A stretch of DNA of 64,000 bases from Clostridia bacterium (GCA_017508975.1 JAFWQU010000007.1:1-64000), one strand, 5' to 3'; counted from the first letter of the stretch, positions 34,663-43,758 are shown. Translations and numbers: made by a program. The notes: generated by a model not told the origin, from the letters alone.

Positions 34663-35964
34663 ATGGACCCGATGTATCTTTTTTATTTTCTGCTGGGGAT
34701 AGTCATCTTTTTCGGCGCGGAATTCTGCGGCCGGGGCTGGAACGGGGAGGTGACCTCCCTGCGCCAGACCACGATGCTGCGGGGCATCGCCGCCGCGGGC
34801 GTGATGCTGCACCACATGGGCCAGAAGACCTGCGCGCCCTGGCATCCCCGGAATGTGATCGTCCACGGGCTGGACTTCTTCGTGCCGATCGGTACGCTGT
34901 TTGTGGGGATTTTCCTGTTCTGCAGCGGTATGGGCCTGTTCAAGAGCCTGAAAGCCAAGCCGGACTATCTCCACGGCTTTCTCCGCCGGCGGATCGTGCC
35001 GATCCTGGTGGTCTTCTTTGTCTCAGAGGCGGTATATCTTGCTGTCCGTCTGGCGATGGGACAGCGGATGAGCCTGCTGGACGGGATCCTGTATCTCCTG
35101 GGACTGCACATGGCGAACCCCAATGCCTGGTATGTGATCGTGATCCCGTTTTTCTATCTGTTTTTCTGGCTTGCTTTCCGGCTGTGCAGGCGGGATGGGA
35201 CGGCGATCATGTGGGTGACGCTGGCCGCGCTGGCCTACACGCTCCTGGGCGCGTCGCTGGATCACTCCGCTGCGTGGTGGATGTGCGGCGAATGGTGGTA
35301 TAACAGCATGATGCTTTTCCCGCTTGGCATGCTCTTCGCAAAATACGAAGAGCGGGTGCTGAACTTCTTCCGGAAGGGCTACTGGCTTTGGCTGGCCGTG
35401 GCTTTTACAGCGATGCTGCTCCTGCAGCAGCTCAACGCACTGGCCGCGGACAGCTGGTGGGGCTACTACGGGGAGACATGGGGCGACCCGTTGAAGGTTG
35501 TCCACCGGCTCGGGTGCACGGTTATGCAGTGGCTGGCTTGCCTGGGCGTGGTCGTCTTCTGCGGTCTCCTGATGATGAAATTCCGGATCGGCAACCGAAT
35601 CCTTGCTTTTCTGGGAGGGTTGAGCCTGGAGCTCTATTTGATTCATGGGCTCTTTGTGGAGCTCTTCGGTTATGACTTTATGGAATTCACCCAAAGCCTG
35701 TACTATATCAAGCATGTGCCGCTGTATCTTGTCGTGGTGACGGCCTGTTCACTGGCGTCCGCTGTGCTGCTCCGGCAGGCCTGCCGGCCGCTGATCCAGC
35801 GGCTGGCGCCGCGGGGCGGTTCAGAACGTCGGCTCCCGGCGGCGGAACTGCGGGAGCGTGAAGAACAGAATCCCGGTGCCCAGGGCGACCGCGGCGGAGA
35901 GCAGGAACAGCAGCCGGATGCCGAAGGTGTCGGCCAGAACGCCGCCGAGCACGGAGGAGATTAA
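34663..35964 (+). CDS. Acyltransferase-3-like polytopic membrane protein
   Basis: A protein of 433 residues with about 10 hydrophobic segments. The first loop LRQTTMLRGIAAAGVMLHHM contains the histidine pattern of acyltransferase family 3 proteins, which O-acylate surface sugars or lipids. Sequence after about residue 385 becomes charged and low complexity because the frame runs 144 bp into the convergent MFS gene in antisense. The original stop was probably lost and the tail is likely non-native. The ATG follows GGGAGG. The acyl acceptor is unknown. Confidence 0.75.
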   Translation: MDPMYLFYFLLGIVIFFGAEFCGRGWNGEVTSLRQTTMLRGIAAAGVMLHHMGQKTCAPWHPRNVIVHGLDFFVPIGTLFVGIFLFCSGMGLFKSLKAKPDYLHGFLRRRIVPILVVFFVSEAVYLAVRLAMGQRMSLLDGILYLLGLHMANPNAWYVIVIPFFYLFFWLAFRLCRRDGTAIMWVTLAALAYTLLGASLDHSAAWWMCGEWWYNSMMLFPLGMLFAKYEERVLNFFRKGYWLWLAVAFTAMLLLQQLNALAADSWWGYYGETWGDPLKVVHRLGCTVMQWLACLGVVVFCGLLMMKFRIGNRILAFLGGLSLELYLIHGLFVELFGYDFMEFTQSLYYIKHVPLYLVVVTACSLASAVLLRQACRPLIQRLAPRGGSERRLPAAELREREEQNPGAQGDRGGEQEQQPDAEGVGQNAAEHGGD

Positions 35965-36984
35965 CGCGCCCACGACGCCCTGGATCATGGCGACCACGGC
36001 CAGGGAGGTGGTCTTCACCTCCGGCTGCACCTGCCGGCTGATCAGGAGCGTGACGGACACGCCCTCCAGGATGTTCACGAAATTGAAGCCCTGGGTGATG
36101 AACAGCTGGCCCGTGCTGGCGGCGAGCCAGGCGTTGCCCCAGCGGACCGCGGTCAGCAGACCGAGCAGCGACAGCGTCCAGCGCGTGCCGAAGCGGCGGA
36201 TCATGCGGTCGGCGAGGAACAGGAAGGGGATCTCCAGCAGCGAGCCCACGGAGACCATGAGGCCGAAGAGCGTCTGGTCGGCGCCCATATCGTCGGTGAC
36301 GAAGATCGGGAAAAAGGTCTGTCCGAGGCCGTTGGCGACGGAGAGCAGCACATGGTAGAGCAGCAGCAGGAGCACCCCGCGGTTCCGCAGCAGGACAAAC
36401 GGGGAGACCCGGCGCTGGCCGTCCCGGGCGCGGTTGTGGCCCGGCATGGAGGGCAGCAGGAACAGAAGCAGGATATTGCCCGCGCAGACGGCGCTGTAGA
36501 GGGCGAAGGTCTTCGGGACGCCGTTCTCCGTGCCCGCGACCAGGCTCACCAGCGACATCATCAGCGTATAGCCCACCGCGCCCATCATGCGGATCGGCCC
36601 GTAGTCGCGGCGGTTCTCCTCGGCGTACTCCACCGTCATGGCGGTGCAGATGGCGGGCTGCATCCGGCGGAAGATGAAATAGATGCTGTACAGGCAGAGG
36701 ATATAGATGAAGCTTGTGTTGAGCAGGAGCAGCGGGTAGAGGACCGCCGTGATCAGGATCAGCCCCTGCAGTGTCCGTCGGCGCGAGGCGGAGCGGTCCA
36801 CCCATACACCGCCCACCGGCTGCAGCAGCATCGCCGAAAAGCCCGACACCGCCGTGATCGTGCCGATCATCGTCTTGGTGAAGCCGAGCTGGTTCAGATA
36901 GATGCTGAAATACGAGGCCATGGTGTCCATCATGAAGAAGACACCGTTGAAGATCAGAAACGCGAGATAAGGGCGTTTGCGCAT
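35821..36984 (-). CDS. MFS transporter (LacY/NHS-like MFS_1 type)
   Basis: A 12-helix transporter of about 387 residues. It contains QPVGGVWVDRSASRRRTLQG, a loop 2-3 motif of the major facilitator superfamily, and FRRMQPAICTAMTVEYAEE. It is most like sugar or nucleoside permease-type MFS proteins; the substrate is unknown. The start at 36984 has GGAGG four bases upstream, whereas the longer frame begins in repeat copy J. Its 3' end overlaps the convergent acyltransferase-like gene. Confidence 0.82.
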   Translation of the reverse strand: MRKRPYLAFLIFNGVFFMMDTMASYFSIYLNQLGFTKTMIGTITAVSGFSAMLLQPVGGVWVDRSASRRRTLQGLILITAVLYPLLLLNTSFIYILCLYSIYFIFRRMQPAICTAMTVEYAEENRRDYGPIRMMGAVGYTLMMSLVSLVAGTENGVPKTFALYSAVCAGNILLLFLLPSMPGHNRARDGQRRVSPFVLLRNRGVLLLLLYHVLLSVANGLGQTFFPIFVTDDMGADQTLFGLMVSVGSLLEIPFLFLADRMIRRFGTRWTLSLLGLLTAVRWGNAWLAASTGQLFITQGFNFVNILEGVSVTLLISRQVQPEVKTTSLAVVAMIQGVVGALISSVLGGVLADTFGIRLLFLLSAAVALGTGILFFTLPQFRRREPTF

Positions 36985-37020
36985 AGTGCCTCCTTCGGGA
37001 AGACAATAGAGCAACAAGGG

Positions 37021-37100
37021 GTTCCGCGCCTGCGGGCGCGGCCAGAGGTCCGCAGCCGGACTGGCAGCTTTCCGATCGCCTCTGGACTCTTCGGGGCTGC
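37021..37100 (+). repeat. Interspersed palindromic element, copy I (core, covarying stem)
   Basis: Core without terminal repeats. It has the CGCGCC hairpin and the 19-base insertion. The second stem is CCAGAGG pairing with CCTCTGG, instead of the usual CCAGG(GC)/(GC)CCTGG. Both arms have changed together, which preserves pairing. Confidence 0.75.
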
Positions 37101-37132
37101 ACTCTTTTGGAGTAATTGGGTCAGCATTGTTC

Positions 37133-37268
37133 ATACCAATCTCAAGTAAAACTGCAAATCCAGTAACAGCATATGGCCGAAGGTCCAGGGCGATCGGAAA
37201 GCCCTGGTCGCGCCCGCAGGCGCGAAATCCCACTGTTGACAATAAGCATTCTAAACTGAGATTAGTAT
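37133..37268 (-). repeat. Interspersed palindromic element, copy J
   Basis: Intact minus-strand short form, ATACCAATCTCAAG to TGAGATTAGTAT, CGCGCC hairpin, lying only about 30 bp from copy I in the opposite orientation. Confidence 0.85.
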
Positions 37269-37274
37269 CAGTAA

Positions 37275-37375
37275 CCTATGCCTCCCCAGCTTGTTGGGAG
37301 GTGCCCGAAGGGCGGAGGGGCTGTCCCGGAGCCTCTATAAAGGTGCATTGCCGATGGTCCAGGGCGATTTTTTAC
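37275..37375. repeat. Small structured intergenic repeat plus element fragment
   Basis: Contains CCTCCC-CAGCTTGTT-GGGAGG and GCCC-GAA-GGGC hairpins, the pattern of a short GC-rich intergenic repeat common in gut Firmicutes. It is followed by a 16-base fragment of the main element (GGTCCAGGGCGAT). No gene is present. Confidence 0.45.
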
Positions 37376-37385
37376 CAGGAGAAAA

Positions 37386-38000
37386 TTACAGCTTCTTCAC
37401 CGCGCTGCCGTCCGGCTGCAGAACAAACCCCATCCGATCCGTGTAGGGCCTGTGATGCTCGGGGACACTCTGCAGCACCAGCGCCCGGATGCCGTGTTCC
37501 GGCAGCGACGGATAGAGCGCTTCCCCGACCGAGCAGTCGCGGTAGACCGGCGTCGCGTAATCCAGCAGCACGCGCAGGGTGTCCCCCTCCGGTTCGCCGA
37601 TCAGCAGGCCCACCGTCTCGCTCTCGTGCGTCACCAGAAAAACCCGCGTGGACTCTTCCCGAAGCGACTCTGCCCGGAAGTCCGGGAAATGCTTCGCGAT
37701 GTCCTCCCGGTAGTGCGCCAGCAGATAGGCGACCCAGGCGCTGCCCGCGCGGTCCTCGCAGACGGCAAAACTCTTTGCCGGCTTGCGCAGGCGCAACAGG
37801 TGGTATATGTTGATGCCCACCAGGCAGGCGTTCATCAGCGCGGTCGGGTAGGAGCGGATCAGCAGCGCGTACACGGTGAAGATCACGCTGCCGATCATGT
37901 TGATGACCCGCAGCCGGACCACCGAGCTCATCAGCATCGAAATCAGCACCAGTCCCGATCCGACATAACCGATGATTTCAACCCATACTCTTTGTTCCAT
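37386..38000 (-). CDS. YgjV-like membrane protein with C-terminal GNAT-like domain
   Basis: A 204-residue protein. Residues 1-75 contain three hydrophobic helices with the YgjV pattern (EIIGYVGSGLVLISMLM, VINMIGSVIFTVYALL). Residues 85-204 resemble a diverged acetyltransferase-type fold (FLVTHESETVGLLIGEPEGD, DYATPVYRDCSVGEALY, GFVLQPDG). This two-domain arrangement occurs in Clostridia; its role is unknown. AGGAGG is at ideal spacing. Confidence 0.7.
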   Translation of the reverse strand: MEQRVWVEIIGYVGSGLVLISMLMSSVVRLRVINMIGSVIFTVYALLIRSYPTALMNACLVGINIYHLLRLRKPAKSFAVCEDRAGSAWVAYLLAHYREDIAKHFPDFRAESLREESTRVFLVTHESETVGLLIGEPEGDTLRVLLDYATPVYRDCSVGEALYPSLPEHGIRALVLQSVPEHHRPYTDRMGFVLQPDGSAVKKL

Positions 38001-38044
38001 AATTTTCCTCCTGTTGTACCGCCATTATAGCATCTGCGGGGGAT

Positions 38045-38088
38045 TGCGCAAGGGGATTTCACGCTCACAGGCGCGAAATCCCCTTGCT
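38045..38088. repeat. Long hairpin of unknown role
   Basis: AAGGGGATTTC pairs with GAAATCCCCTT around a core containing CACGC and GGCGC. It resembles the first half of the repeat element (GATTTCGCGCC) folded on an inverted second copy, so it may be a rearranged relic. It could also act as a terminator. Confidence 0.5.
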
Positions 38089-38117
38089 TTAATTCAGCAG
38101 CCGTATTAATGTACGGA

Positions 38118-38192
38118 TTACGGAATCAGCCAGTCCTCGAGCTGAAGACCGGGGATCCTGCGGAACTCCCGGGTGTTGTGCGTGACCAGCGG
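38118..38192 (-). pseudogene. vapC (PIN-domain toxin) C-terminal fragment
   Basis: On the minus strand a frame ending at TAA (38118-38120) reads [20 protein letters not shown] followed by LIP, the characteristic C-terminus of VapC PIN-domain ribonuclease toxins. Everything upstream of the first residues is replaced by remnant K of the repeat element, so the gene is truncated. No vapB antitoxin remains. It looks like a toxin-antitoxin module destroyed by element-associated rearrangement. Confidence 0.75.
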
Positions 38193-38195
38193 AAG

Positions 38196-38241
38196 CGCGC
38201 GCGACCGGACTGGCGGCTTTCCGATCGCCCTGGACCTTCGG
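38196..38241 (+). repeat. Interspersed palindromic element, copy K (remnant)
   Basis: Retains only CGACC, the GGACTGGCGG part of the long-form insertion and TTTCCGATCGCCCTGGACCTTCGG-type sequence. It joins the vapC fragment directly. Confidence 0.65.
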
Positions 38242-38269
38242 AGTGGTCTGCATTACGGAAAAAGGAGAA

Positions 38270-38314
38270 TAAAGCGGCTGTGAACGGGAAAAAAGTCCGT
38301 TCGCAGCCGCTTTA
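38270..38314. terminator. Strong bidirectional terminator
   Basis: AAAGCGGCTG plus GAACGG pairs with CCGTTC plus CAGCCGCTTT around a GAAAAAAGT loop, 8 bases beyond the stop of the VTC gene. Confidence 0.8.
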
Positions 38315-38322
38315 ATTCTGTT

Positions 38323-39036
38323 TTACGCTTCCAGCCCCTCATACGCCCGGCACCAGGTGTACTTGCTGACCGCGGTGTGGACCGCGTTGTACGCGTAGGT
38401 GTTGAGCAAACTCCGGATGTAGGTGGGAAGGGCGCGGTTGTACTTGACCTCGAGGATCGTCTCGTCGTGTTCCAGCGGAGGGATTACCGGGACGTGCGGG
38501 TCAAACAGGTCGATGGAGCGCATGCCGCTGCGCAGGTGCTTGTCGAGGGTGATGCGCACCTCCTCCGCGTCGTGCAGGTAGGCCTCGCGGACGTAGTCCA
38601 CCAGCACCACCGGGCGCAGGAGGTGGATCGTCATCTCGCGGTACATGTCGCACAGGAGGCCCGAGCGGGTCTGCTCCAGACCCGTGGGGTCGCCGGCCAT
38701 CAGCTGTTCGCACAGCTCCCGGGGGATCGAGATTGAGCGCTTGGAGATCAGCGAGCCGATCTTGGTTTTGCACTCCAGCTTGATCACGCGGTCGGAGTAG
38801 TTGTAGATGCGGACGCGGTACTTGTCGCGGTTCTGCACGCCGTCGATCTTGTCGAAGAGCGCATCGTTGTAGACCGTGTCGAAGTAGAGGGAGCGGATGG
38901 CGTACTCGTTGTGCTCGTCGCCGTTGGGGTCGCGCTTCAGCACGCGGTCCAGCGCCCGGGAGAGGACATACTCCTGCTCCGGGCTGATGAGAAACTTCAG
39001 CTCATGCCGAAGCGGCAGCGTACTCTGGCTTGCCAA
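38323..39036 (-). CDS. VTC-domain protein (polyphosphate polymerase-like)
   Basis: The 237-residue protein is a triphosphate-tunnel fold like the catalytic domain of VTC4, which makes polyphosphate. Visible elements are LRHELKFLIS at the N-terminus, AIRSLYFDT, KYRVRIYNYSD, IKLECKTKIG, and the C-terminal ILEVKYNRALP. The Lys/Arg/Glu tunnel residues appear in place. The start is a TTG with GGGGGGAG upstream. In many Clostridia such genes sit with DUF4956 and CotH genes; neither is present, so it is solitary here. Confidence 0.82.
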   Translation of the reverse strand: MASQSTLPLRHELKFLISPEQEYVLSRALDRVLKRDPNGDEHNEYAIRSLYFDTVYNDALFDKIDGVQNRDKYRVRIYNYSDRVIKLECKTKIGSLISKRSISIPRELCEQLMAGDPTGLEQTRSGLLCDMYREMTIHLLRPVVLVDYVREAYLHDAEEVRITLDKHLRSGMRSIDLFDPHVPVIPPLEHDETILEVKYNRALPTYIRSLLNTYAYNAVHTAVSKYTWCRAYEGLEA

Positions 39037-39090
39037 CCGTTCTCCCCCCCTTTTTCCATCATGATCTATTCAGCATCCGTGCTGATGATT

Positions 39091-39124
39091 TCATTCCGAA
39101 TTCTGCATTCCGAATTCCGAATTG
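39091..39124. repeat. Short A+T-rich repeat (ATTCCGAATT type)
   Basis: Tandem variants of ATTCCGAATTCTGC fill the gap before the glyQS stop codon. Similar strings occur at 6541-6565 (inverted) and 58004-58034, each at a gene boundary. Confidence 0.5.
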
Positions 39125-39126
39125 AC

Positions 39127-40506
39127 TCAGAACTTCATCTTCTCCTCGATCCACGCCCGCAGCTCGCTGACGGCCACGCGCTCCTGCTGCATGGTGTCGC
39201 GGTCGCGGATGGTGACGGTGCCGGTGGGCTCGGTGTCGAAGTCTACGCAGATCGCGTAGGGCGTGCCGATCTCGTCCTGGCGGCGGTAGCGCTTGCCGAT
39301 GGAGCCGGTCTCGTCGTAGTCCACGGGGAAGTACTTGCTCAGCTCCGCGTGGATCTCCTGCGCCAGGCCGCCCAGCTTGTTCTTCTGCAGCGGCAGCACG
39401 GCGGCCTTGAAGGGCGCCAGCGCGGGGTGGAGGTGCAGCACGGTGCGCACGTCGCCCTCACCGATCTCCTCCTCGTCATAGGCGTTGCAGAGGAAGGCCA
39501 GCAGCGCGCGGTCGACGCCCAGGGAGGGCTCGATGCAGTAGGGGATGAAGCGCTCGCCGGTGGTGGGGTCGAGATACTCCATGCTCTTGCCGGAGTGGTT
39601 CTGATGCTGCGTCAGGTCGTAGTCCGTGCGGTCGGCCACGCCCCAGAGCTCGCCCCAGCCGAAGGGGAACAGGAACTCGAAGTCCGTGGTCGCTTTGCTG
39701 TAGAACGCGAGCTTCTCCGGCTCGTGATCCCGCAGGCGCAGCTTCTCCTCCCGGATGCCCAGGGAGGTGAGCCAGTCGCGGCAGAAGGAGCGCCAGTAGT
39801 TGAACCACTCCAGGTCCTCGCCGGGCTTGCAGAAGAACTCCAGCTCCATCTGCTCGAACTCGCGGACGCGGAAGATGAAGTTGCCGGGGGTGATCTCGTT
39901 GCGGAAGCTCTTGCCGATCTGCGCGATGCCGGCCGGCAGCTTCTTGCGCGTGGTGCGCATGACGTTCTGGAAGTTCACGAAGATGCCCTGCGCGGTCTCG
40001 GGGCGCAGGTAGATCTCGTTGGAGGCGTCCTCGGTGACACCCGCGTAGGTCTTGAACATCAGGTTGAACTGCCGGATGCCGGTGAAGTCCTTGCGGCCGC
40101 AGACCGGGCAGACGATCGGATGCTCGGCGATATAGGTCTCCAGCTCGCTGTTGCTCCAGCCGTCGCCGGTCTCCTCGCCCTTGGTGTAGTCCTCGATCAG
40201 CTTGTCCGCGCGGAAGCGCGCCTTGCAGGCGCGGCAGTCCATCAGCGGATCGTTGAAGCCGCCCACATGGCCCGAGGCGACCCACACCTCACGGTTCATC
40301 AGGATCGCGCAGTCCAGGCCGGTGTTGTACTTGCTCTCCTGGACGAACTTCTGCCACCAGGCCTTCTTGATGTTATTCTTCAGCTCCACGCCCAGCGGGC
40401 CGTAGTCCCAGGTGTTCGCCAGGCCGCCGTAGATCTCGCTGCCCGCGAAGATAATGCCCCGGTTCTGGCAAAGGGCCTTGAGCTTGTCCATCGTCAGTTC
40501 CGCCAT
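39127..40506 (-). CDS. glyQS: Glycyl-tRNA synthetase, single-chain type
   Basis: Charges tRNA-Gly; an alpha2 class II synthetase. The product has 459 residues, matching the Bacillota single-chain enzyme. It begins [20 protein letters not shown] and contains the [18 protein letters not shown] region, class II motif 2 ([18 protein letters not shown]) and motif 3 ([14 protein letters not shown]). A zinc-type cluster is also present (CRAC and CPVCG). AGGAGGAG precedes the ATG. Its promoter is at 40547-40574 and the leader is only about 35 bases, so there is no room for a T-box. Confidence 0.96.
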   Translation of the reverse strand: MAELTMDKLKALCQNRGIIFAGSEIYGGLANTWDYGPLGVELKNNIKKAWWQKFVQESKYNTGLDCAILMNREVWVASGHVGGFNDPLMDCRACKARFRADKLIEDYTKGEETGDGWSNSELETYIAEHPIVCPVCGRKDFTGIRQFNLMFKTYAGVTEDASNEIYLRPETAQGIFVNFQNVMRTTRKKLPAGIAQIGKSFRNEITPGNFIFRVREFEQMELEFFCKPGEDLEWFNYWRSFCRDWLTSLGIREEKLRLRDHEPEKLAFYSKATTDFEFLFPFGWGELWGVADRTDYDLTQHQNHSGKSMEYLDPTTGERFIPYCIEPSLGVDRALLAFLCNAYDEEEIGEGDVRTVLHLHPALAPFKAAVLPLQKNKLGGLAQEIHAELSKYFPVDYDETGSIGKRYRRQDEIGTPYAICVDFDTEPTGTVTIRDRDTMQQERVAVSELRAWIEEKMKF

Positions 40507-40546
40507 CGGTCTCTCCTCCTCAGAATGAATCAGTCTGTTCCCCGCT

Positions 40547-40574
40547 ATGATAGCACTTGCGGGCCTTTTGTCAA
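40547..40574 (-). promoter_or_regulatory. glyQS promoter
   Basis: On the minus strand a perfect TTGACA (40569-40574, overlapping the hflX stop) and TATCAT with extended TGC (40547-40552) are 16 bp apart. Confidence 0.65.
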
Positions 40575-42325
40575 GCCAGCACCGCGCCGAAGCGGGCCAG
40601 CATGCGGTCGCGCTCGGCGACGGGCATGACCAGCGTCAGCTTCGTCCCCTCGTCGGTGAAGGATTCGTCCAGCACGCGGCCCATGCCGCGGATCTTCTGC
40701 AGATCGCTGCCCCGGCTGTAGGGCAGGAACACGGTCACGGTGACCGTGCCCTTCTGCAGCGCGCGGGCAATGGCCTCCCGCAGGTCGTCCAGTCCCGCGC
40801 CGGTCTTCGCGCTCACGGGAATCACCCCGGGCAGCGCCGGCGCGCAGTCCGGCAGGTCCGCCTTGTTGAGCACCTCGATGCGCGGCTGATCCACTGCGCC
40901 GAGCTGTGCGAGCACCTCCTCGACTGTGGCGTGCTGCTCCTGCCGGTACTGGGAGGCGCCATCGGAGACGATCACCAGCACGTCCGCCAGCGCGGCCTCC
41001 TCCAGGGTCGACCGGAAGGCGCTGACCAGGTCGTGGGGCAGCTTCCGGATGAAGCCCACCGTGTCCACCAGCAGGTAGGGCGTGTGCTCGGTGGTCTCCA
41101 TGCGGCGGCTCACGGCGTCGAGCGTGGCGAAGAGCTGGTCCTCGACGTAGACCCCGGAGCCGGTGAGCTTGTTCAGCAGGCTGGATTTCCCGGCGTTGGT
41201 GTAGCCCACCAGCGCTACCACCGGCACCTCCGCGCGCTCACGGCTCCGCCGGCGGATGCTGCGCTGGCGCTCCACCTCCTGCAGCCGCTGCCGCAGGTCC
41301 GCCATGCGCTCCCGGATCCTGCGGCGGTCGATCTCGAGCTTGCTCTCGCCGGGTCCCCGGGTACCGATGCCGCCCGCCAGGCGGGAGAGCCCCTGCCCCA
41401 GGTGCACCAGCCGGGCGCTGCGGTACTGCAGCTGCGCCAGCTCGACCTGCAGCTTGCCCTCGCTGGACGAGGCGCGCTGGGCGAAGATGTCGAGAATCAG
41501 CGAGGTGCGGTCGACGACCTTCACCCCGAGCAGATCCTCCAGATTGCGCGCCTGAATGCCGGTCAGCTCCTCGTCGAAGATGCACAGGTCCGCCTCCAGG
41601 GCCTGGCAGTCCCGGGCGAGCTCCTCCGCGCGGCCCCGGCCGATGAAGGTCGCGCCGTCGGGCCGCTGCCGCTTCTGCAGGAAGCTGCCCACGACCTCCG
41701 CGCCGGCGGTCTCCGCCAGGCGGGCCAGCTCCTGCAGGATCTCCTGGCTCTCGATGCCCATGAGCACCGCGCGCTCGCGCTCCGGGGCAACCTCGTCGGT
41801 GGCTTCGCGGCCCACCAGCGCGTCGCTGCGCTCAATCTGCGCGAGCCAGTCGGCGTCCGGCACCCTGTACCAGCGCACCGGCCCCTCGATCAGCAGCTCG
41901 CTTCCCGCGTCCAGAAACGCCGCCTGCACGTCCGTGGGCTCGCCGTTCAGGCAGCCCACCGCGACCATCGCGTCGTAGCGGAAATCCCGCAAGGCGGAGA
42001 GATCCACGTCGCTCAGCCGGCCGTCGCCGTTGGGGTGCGTGTGGACGCAGCGCACGCGGCTCAGCCGCCGGGAGCTCCGGCGCAGGCGCAGGTCCCGCAG
42101 CTCCACCTCCGCGTCCGTGCCCACGGCCACGTCCAGGATGTCGCCGTCGCGGGTCAGATAGACCGCGACCTCGCGGTTGATGCCGTTGCTCAGCTCCGCG
42201 AGCTCCCGCATCAGGGCGCGGGACAAAAAGGCGTCCGGCTCCGGCTCGCGCTCCAGCAGCGCCGCCAGACGGCTCCGGACCGCCTCCCGCAATCCGTCCA
42301 GATTTCCATGTACCAGTTCCGACAT
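40571..42325 (-). CDS. hflX: GTPase HflX with N-terminal JAMM/MPN-like domain
   Basis: HflX is a ribosome-associated GTPase that splits stalled 70S ribosomes. Residues about 200-584 are standard Hfl[11 protein letters not shown], the glycine-rich [14 protein letters not shown], Walker [10 protein letters not shown] near 377, [10 protein letters not shown], and NKAD. Residues 1-190 form an extra domain with [14 protein letters not shown] at 95-108, an exact HxHPxG...SxxD JAMM metal-protease motif, and a RadC/MPN-like strand pattern. At 584 residues it is much longer than E. coli HflX (about 426). It is 10 bp from the glycosyltransferase gene. Confidence 0.92.
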   Translation of the reverse strand: MSELVHGNLDGLREAVRSRLAALLEREPEPDAFLSRALMRELAELSNGINREVAVYLTRDGDILDVAVGTDAEVELRDLRLRRSSRRLSRVRCVHTHPNGDGRLSDVDLSALRDFRYDAMVAVGCLNGEPTDVQAAFLDAGSELLIEGPVRWYRVPDADWLAQIERSDALVGREATDEVAPERERAVLMGIESQEILQELARLAETAGAEVVGSFLQKRQRPDGATFIGRGRAEELARDCQALEADLCIFDEELTGIQARNLEDLLGVKVVDRTSLILDIFAQRASSSEGKLQVELAQLQYRSARLVHLGQGLSRLAGGIGTRGPGESKLEIDRRRIRERMADLRQRLQEVERQRSIRRRSRERAEVPVVALVGYTNAGKSSLLNKLTGSGVYVEDQLFATLDAVSRRMETTEHTPYLLVDTVGFIRKLPHDLVSAFRSTLEEAALADVLVIVSDGASQYRQEQHATVEEVLAQLGAVDQPRIEVLNKADLPDCAPALPGVIPVSAKTGAGLDDLREAIARALQKGTVTVTVFLPYSRGSDLQKIRGMGRVLDESFTDEGTKLTLVMPVAERDRMLARFGAVLA

Positions 42326-42335
42326 GCAGCCTCCC

Positions 42336-43484
42336 TCAGCTCCGGGACACGTGCCCGTCCAGCAGCCGCTGGTATTCCACCAGGACCTTCTGCATAATGC
42401 TCTCCCAGGAGACCGGGATCGTCCGGCAGGCGTTCTCGCCGACCTCGGCGATCAGGGGGAGCGCCCGCTGGATGGTATCCGCGATGTCCATGGCCTGCTC
42501 GGACGGGCTGATGAAGCCGTTGTAGCCGTCATGGATGCCCTCGGCGGAGCAGGAGCCCGCGACCAGCAGACCGGGGGTGCTCATCACCGCCGCCTCGCGC
42601 AGCACCATCGGGGCGTTGTCGTACAGGCTCGGGAAGACCAGCAGGTCCGCCAGGTGATACAGCGCCATCAGCTCCGCGCGGTCGGTCATGAAACCGAGGA
42701 AGGTGCAGTCCTGCGCGATCCCCAGGGTCTCGGCCTCCTCCTGGATCTCGTCGAAGTTGGGCCCGTCGCCCGCGGTCACGAGGCGGAAGCGCTGTCCGCG
42801 CTGTTTGAGCAGGGCGCAGGCGCCCAGGACGCCGTGCAGATTCTTCTTCCAGTTGTGCTGGCCCACGAAGAGCAGCAGCGGCGCGCCCTTCTGCTGGGGC
42901 ATCCGCGCCTTGACGCGCTCAAGGGCCTTCGGATCCAGCGGCTCGCGGTTGGTGCCGTTCTCCATGATGAGCACGTTTCCTCGGTAGCCGTAGGTGCGCA
43001 GGACGTCGGCCGTGGCGTTGTTCACGGTCCAGACGGCGTCGCACTTGTCGTAGAGATTCACGATCCATTTCACGACCATCTTGGCCAGCGCCTCGGAGTG
43101 CGTCTTGGCCAGGGCGTCGTCGTAGTATTTCGAGTGGAAGGTGCTCACCAGCGGGATGTCCCGCTTGCGGGCGATGCGCAGCGCCTCCTGTCCGGCAAGG
43201 AAGGGGCTCTGGGCGTGCACGATGTCGAAGGGGACCTCCCGGATCTGTTTGCGGTAGCGCATGTCGAGTCCGGGCAGGCCCACGCGAAAGAGCTCCCCGG
43301 GCATTCTCACGCTCGCGGAGAGAATCACCGGAAAGCCCTGGACCTCGGTGGCGTCCTTGGACTCCGGCGCGATATAGTATGTTTCATGCCCCATGGCGGT
43401 CAGAGTCTGGCAGTAGGAGAGCGTGACCCGTCCGACCCCGTCCACCTGCGGCGGAAAGGTGTCACAGAACTGGCCAATGATCAT
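42336..43484 (-). CDS. GT4-family glycosyltransferase
   Basis: A 382-residue GT-B enzyme. The N-terminal domain begins FCDTFPPQVDGVGRV with the glycine loop, and contains FDIVHAQSPFLAGQEAL and VSTFHSKYY. The C-terminal domain has FVGQHNWKKNLHGVL and the donor-site FPSLYDNAPMVLREAA (E-x7-E type). This is the pattern of diacylglycerol or phosphatidylinositol glycosyltransferases that build membrane glycolipids. GGAGG lies seven bases before the ATG. The promoter is at 43528-43555. Co-transcribed with hflX. Confidence 0.85.
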   Translation of the reverse strand: MIIGQFCDTFPPQVDGVGRVTLSYCQTLTAMGHETYYIAPESKDATEVQGFPVILSASVRMPGELFRVGLPGLDMRYRKQIREVPFDIVHAQSPFLAGQEALRIARKRDIPLVSTFHSKYYDDALAKTHSEALAKMVVKWIVNLYDKCDAVWTVNNATADVLRTYGYRGNVLIMENGTNREPLDPKALERVKARMPQQKGAPLLLFVGQHNWKKNLHGVLGACALLKQRGQRFRLVTAGDGPNFDEIQEEAETLGIAQDCTFLGFMTDRAELMALYHLADLLVFPSLYDNAPMVLREAAVMSTPGLLVAGSCSAEGIHDGYNGFISPSEQAMDIADTIQRALPLIAEVGENACRTIPVSWESIMQKVLVEYQRLLDGHVSRS

Positions 43485-43527
43485 GTGAAGACCTCCAAGT
43501 TTTTCCTACGGCGGCAGCCGCAGAACC

Positions 43528-43555
43528 ATGATACCAGCATTTCTCTGAAAGTCAA
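43528..43555 (-). promoter_or_regulatory. Promoter of the glycosyltransferase-hflX operon
   Basis: On the minus strand TTGACT (43550-43555) and TATCAT (43528-43533) are 16 bp apart, about 45 bases before the start codon. The rest of the gap to 43758 shows no gene or clear structure. Confidence 0.6.
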
Positions 43556-43758
43556 GGCGGATGCGGTCCGGCATGCGCGATCTGACCCGGATCCGTCCCG
43601 GAAAAACCATCCCTCCCGGAGCGCGCAAAATCCCGTTTTCAGCGCAGATCGACCTGTTCAAAGGCACGAATTTGCCGAATCAGGGCGAAATCCGGAAAAG
43701 AACTTAAGGATTCCGCTGGCTGCGGAAGACTGAAAAGTTATAAAACAATAATGACGGC

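Noticed and set aside
37020..37242. N-terminal extension of the MFS protein to 37242
   Set aside because: The extra residues translate repeat element J and lack a ribosome site; the ATG at 36984 has GGAGG at proper spacing.
40547..42397. 616-codon plus-strand frame opposite hflX
   Set aside because: Shadow of hflX caused by high third-position GC; no recognisable domain or start signal.
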